From assembly GCA_964410965.1 (NCBI GenBank), contig CAYPIY010000009.1, positions 62,001 through 126,000 of the forward strand: a stretch of DNA of 64,000 nt, in the 5' to 3' direction. The notes below the pieces were generated by a model that searched no databases, was not told the origin of the DNA, and worked only from the letters and a program-made list of their open reading frames with translations. Below are positions 61,729 through 64,000 of the stretch, piece after piece (positions within the stretch are counted from its first letter, which is position 1; each line of letters opens with the position of its first letter). Made by a program: the position numbers and the translations under genes. The stretch comes from JBBIRG01 sp964410965. Lineage in GTDB: Bacteria > CLD3 > SB21 > JBBIRG01.

Positions 61729-64000
61729 TTATCTCCCCCACATCACAAATGCGCCCCAAAAAAAAGGATGTGCATAATCACTATTCAGCAAATCCGTTTT
61801 AGCTTTCTGAAGAGCGGAGCCGGGATCTGAATTTTCTTTTTTCAGATAATGATAAAACCTGTCCATCAGTTTCGCGGTCGCCGAATCCCGGATTTTCCAG
61901 AGCGTTGATATGACTCCGCCCGATCCGGACTTAAGGAACGCGCGGGTCAGCCCGATCATACCCTCCCCCATCAGCATTTCACCCAGTGAGGTCTCACAGG
62001 CCGATAATACGACCAGACGAGCTTTCAGGGACATTTTCTCTATTTCCCCGGCTGTCAGATAACCGTCATACGCGGAATCCGTATCCGTTCCCACTACCAG
62101 GGAGGACATTTCGGGATACACCGGATTATTCAGCCCGTGCGTGGCCATATGCAATATGCTTATTGAATCCATACCCAGATTCCGGATGTCCGACTCCCTG
62201 ACGATTCCGTCCAGTACTGTGACTGAATCCCCGGAAAAGTGCCCGCGAATTGCTGTTTTTTCCTGTTCAATATGCGGCAGAGGTTCGAACGGAACTCCCT
62301 GCATCCCGTTTCCCATGTCACGATAATCCGATTTGAATATCAGCACCGACGCTCCTTTACCGATCCCGGCGTCTTGCAGGCCGGTATTCCTGCGGAACAT
62401 TCTCATCGCCGGTACATAACGGACCGCAAACCGTTCTACCAGAAAGGAATTGCCCGTCCACAGCGTTTCAAAGGGCAAATAATGCAGGATGCCGTCAGGC
62501 ACAATGACCAGAGGCCCCGTCCCTCCGGATTCCGTCATGATGGGCGCCATTAACTGGTTATATAACCTTGAGGACAGAACTTTCAGCCGTCCGGTATCGC
62601 TTTTTTCGGATCGGATAAGATGATAATAATCCCGGACACGCAAACGGAGATCCGCTGGTCCGGGCAGAAACCGGACATTTATTTTTTCATTGAGAAAAGT
62701 AAAAGCGAACCAGAGAGAATCATAATTGAAAAACTCGACAATCCGGGCCGAAGAATCCCACCGGGCACCTGTGCAATCCGGGGTATCCAGCGTACGGGCT
62801 TTGATGTTTTCCAACGCCCTGACTGCCTCGCTGTTTTTGCCTTTCAGGATATTCAGATAGACATAAAAACGGTACGTTTCCTGTAATTCATTCTCCATGA
62901 AACGGGTCAGGACGGATTCGTCCTCGTTGCCTGATCTCAGGGATTCTAAGTTCTTCGTGGCCCGGGTCAGCAGGGACAGCGCTGATGACGTGTCCCGGCT
63001 CTGAAATTTCAGTCCCGCGTATTCCGCATAAGCAATCCATCCCAAATCCGGATTTTCCGTCTGGCCGAATAATTCGATCGCTTCTTTGAAGCATTTTTCG
63101 GCATTGAGTGGTTTTCCTGTCTGCCGGTATACCCGTCCGAGACAGGTCAGCGCAAATCCTTGTTCTGACTTTCTTGACAGGCGGCTGTACACGGCGGCGG
63201 TTTCGGATAAAAGGTCATCAAGCCCGGTGAACCGTTTTTCCTTAACCATCACGACTGCAAGGTTCAGTTTGGCGTTTGCGAGTCCAAGCGTATCCATCCC
63301 CCGGTTCAGCAGAACCGAACGGCTAAGATACCCGCGGGATTTCTCATAATCTCCCATATCATACAGGGCTGCGCCCAGGTTGCCGTAAACCATGCTCAGC
63401 CCGGATGTGTCCCTAAGTTGTCCGTAACAGCGGGCGGCGGTCTCATAGGACTGGATGCTTTTCCTGAACATCCCGAGATCATTGTAGACATTGCCGATAT
63501 TCATATAGTCGACGGCGAGATCATGAATATTTCCTGCGGAACTGTCAATTTCAACGGCGCGGCCATATGTTTCAAGTGCCCAAGTGAAAAATCCGAGCTC
63601 CCGGTACACGATCCCGTACACAGTCAGGATGCCGGACCGCAGTCCCGGATCATGGAGTTCCCCCGATTCAGCCCAGGCACTGTCAAGAAAACGCAGGGCG
63701 TCATGATACGCGCCTGTCCTGATGCTGAATACGGCGTAGCGATAGAGCAGCCGGGCGGCGTCCCTTTTATCACCGTAAGAAACAGCAAGACCCGAACCCC
63801 TGGCCAGAATGTCTTTGGCCTGGCTGTAACGGCCGGTTTCGATGAGTACGATCGCGTAATCGATGATCATGTCCAGAAAAAGCGATGAATCCGGCGCGGG
63901 CGTATCGTACAGAAGCTGATACAGTGTCAGGGATTTGGAATTCCGGTCCATGTAATAAAAAGATTTAGCGGCTTTAACGGCCAGGCCATAATCCGTCCCG
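61729..64000 (-). CDS. TPR-CHAT domain protein (caspase-like peptidase fold), partial at 5' end
   Basis: The frame is open to the right edge of the window. An ATG occurs at 63951, but 16 further codons upstream also read in frame without a stop, and the helical TPR pattern continues, so the true start is outside. TPR repeats fill the first ~330 residues (LAVDYMNIGNVYNDLGMFRK, SMVYGNLGAALYDMGDYEKS, FALTCLGRVYRQTGKPLNAE). The C-terminal CHAT domain has the His of HMATHGLNN (codon 62137-62139) and the Cys of LSACETSLGEML (codon 61996-61998), the caspase-type dyad. CHAT proteases with TPRs are found in bacterial defence and programmed-death systems as well as other roles; no gasdermin or effector partner is visible. 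Confidence 0.88.
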   Translation of the reverse strand, partial: GTDYGLAVKAAKSFYYMDRNSKSLTLYQLLYDTPAPDSSLFLDMIIDYAIVLIETGRYSQAKDILARGSGLAVSYGDKRDAARLLYRYAVFSIRTGAYHDALRFLDSAWAESGELHDPGLRSGILTVYGIVYRELGFFTWALETYGRAVEIDSSAGNIHDLAVDYMNIGNVYNDLGMFRKSIQSYETAARCYGQLRDTSGLSMVYGNLGAALYDMGDYEKSRGYLSRSVLLNRGMDTLGLANAKLNLAVVMVKEKRFTGLDDLLSETAAVYSRLSRKSEQGFALTCLGRVYRQTGKPLNAEKCFKEAIELFGQTENPDLGWIAYAEYAGLKFQSRDTSSALSLLTRATKNLESLRSGNEDESVLTRFMENELQETYRFYVYLNILKGKNSEAVRALENIKARTLDTPDCTGARWDSSARIVEFFNYDSLWFAFTFLNEKINVRFLPGPADLRLRVRDYYHLIRSEKSDTGRLKVLSSRLYNQLMAPIMTESGGTGPLVIVPDGILHYLPFETLWTGNSFLVERFAVRYVPAMRMFRRNTGLQDAGIGKGASVLIFKSDYRDMGNGMQGVPFEPLPHIEQEKTAIRGHFSGDSVTVLDGIVRESDIRNLGMDSISILHMATHGLNNPVYPEMSSLVVGTDTDSAYDGYLTAGEIEKMSLKARLVVLSACETSLGEMLMGEGMIGLTRAFLKSGSGGVISTLWKIRDSATAKLMDRFYHYLKKENSDPGSALQKAKTDLLNSDYAHPFFWGAFVMWGR

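Noticed and set aside
1..64000. CRISPR arrays, IS elements, integrases, tRNA or rRNA genes
   Set aside because: I looked for regularly spaced repeats, transposase motifs, tRNA-like folds and conserved rRNA strings and saw none.

Overview
The window comes from a diderm, LPS-making bacterium of roughly balanced base composition. It encodes lipid A synthesis (lpxD), LPS export (lptC, lptA, lptB) and outer-membrane assembly (bamA with two skp-like genes). A large secreted Asp-box protein ends in a Por/type IX-like sorting domain (PNPFNP motif and terminal K-L-I-K type tail). Together with menaquinone-type ubiE and CsgG-like, PATAN and CHAT proteins, this points to the FCB-like part of the tree (Calditrichota, KSB1, Ignavibacteria, Marinimicrobia and similar). 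The exact phylum cannot be fixed from this window. No rRNA, tRNA, CRISPR array, transposase or prophage was seen.

Layout. 1-5021 (minus): the secreted Asp-box protein followed by a CsgG-like protein cut by the window edge. 5209-9537: a PATAN response regulator, glycogen phosphorylase and ubiE. 9776-11593 (minus): a translationally coupled hypothetical pair and a phosphatase-like lipoprotein. 11796-16959 (plus): recO-lptC-lptA-lptB-rpoN, with a good promoter in front. 16993-20972: UDP-glucuronate decarboxylase, a membrane PP2C phosphatase and a DbpA-like RNA helicase. 21053-26407 (minus): two secreted paralogs of an unrecognised family, a Cys-rich secreted protein and an AlaA-type aminotransferase. 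26623-28265: a DHA2-like MFS exporter and a small membrane protein.

28466-39959 (minus) is the most unusual region. It holds a class III adenylate cyclase, an NTT-type transporter fused to HEAT repeats and a C-terminal cyclic-nucleotide-binding (CNB) fold, a HAMP sensor with a beta-propeller inserted in its periplasmic sensor domain, a degenerate stand-alone CNB protein, a second HAMP protein with a degenerate PP2C-like output, and a formyltransferase-fold enzyme. An outer-membrane protein and a Popeye-like membrane protein with an intact CNB motif follow. I read it as a nucleotide/cAMP signalling locus.

40449-45978 (minus) is a tight six-gene run: NicO-type metal transporter, membrane protein, two paralogous TM-winged-helix proteins, DUF2130 and dGTPase. 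A perfect inverted repeat lies upstream. 46325-54845 (plus) is housekeeping: rpmE, prfA, uppS, bamA, two skp, lpxD, ruvB. 54842-60287 (minus) holds three tandem paralogs with two LamG/DUF1080-like ectodomains, one membrane helix and a cytoplasmic winged helix that resembles the one in the NicO run. The window ends with a lipoyl acyltransferase (E2) and a TPR-CHAT protein that runs off the right edge.

The best candidates for an undescribed system are the adenylate cyclase/NTT-HEAT-CNB/propeller-HAMP operon and the membrane-tethered C-terminal winged-helix family shared by two loci.
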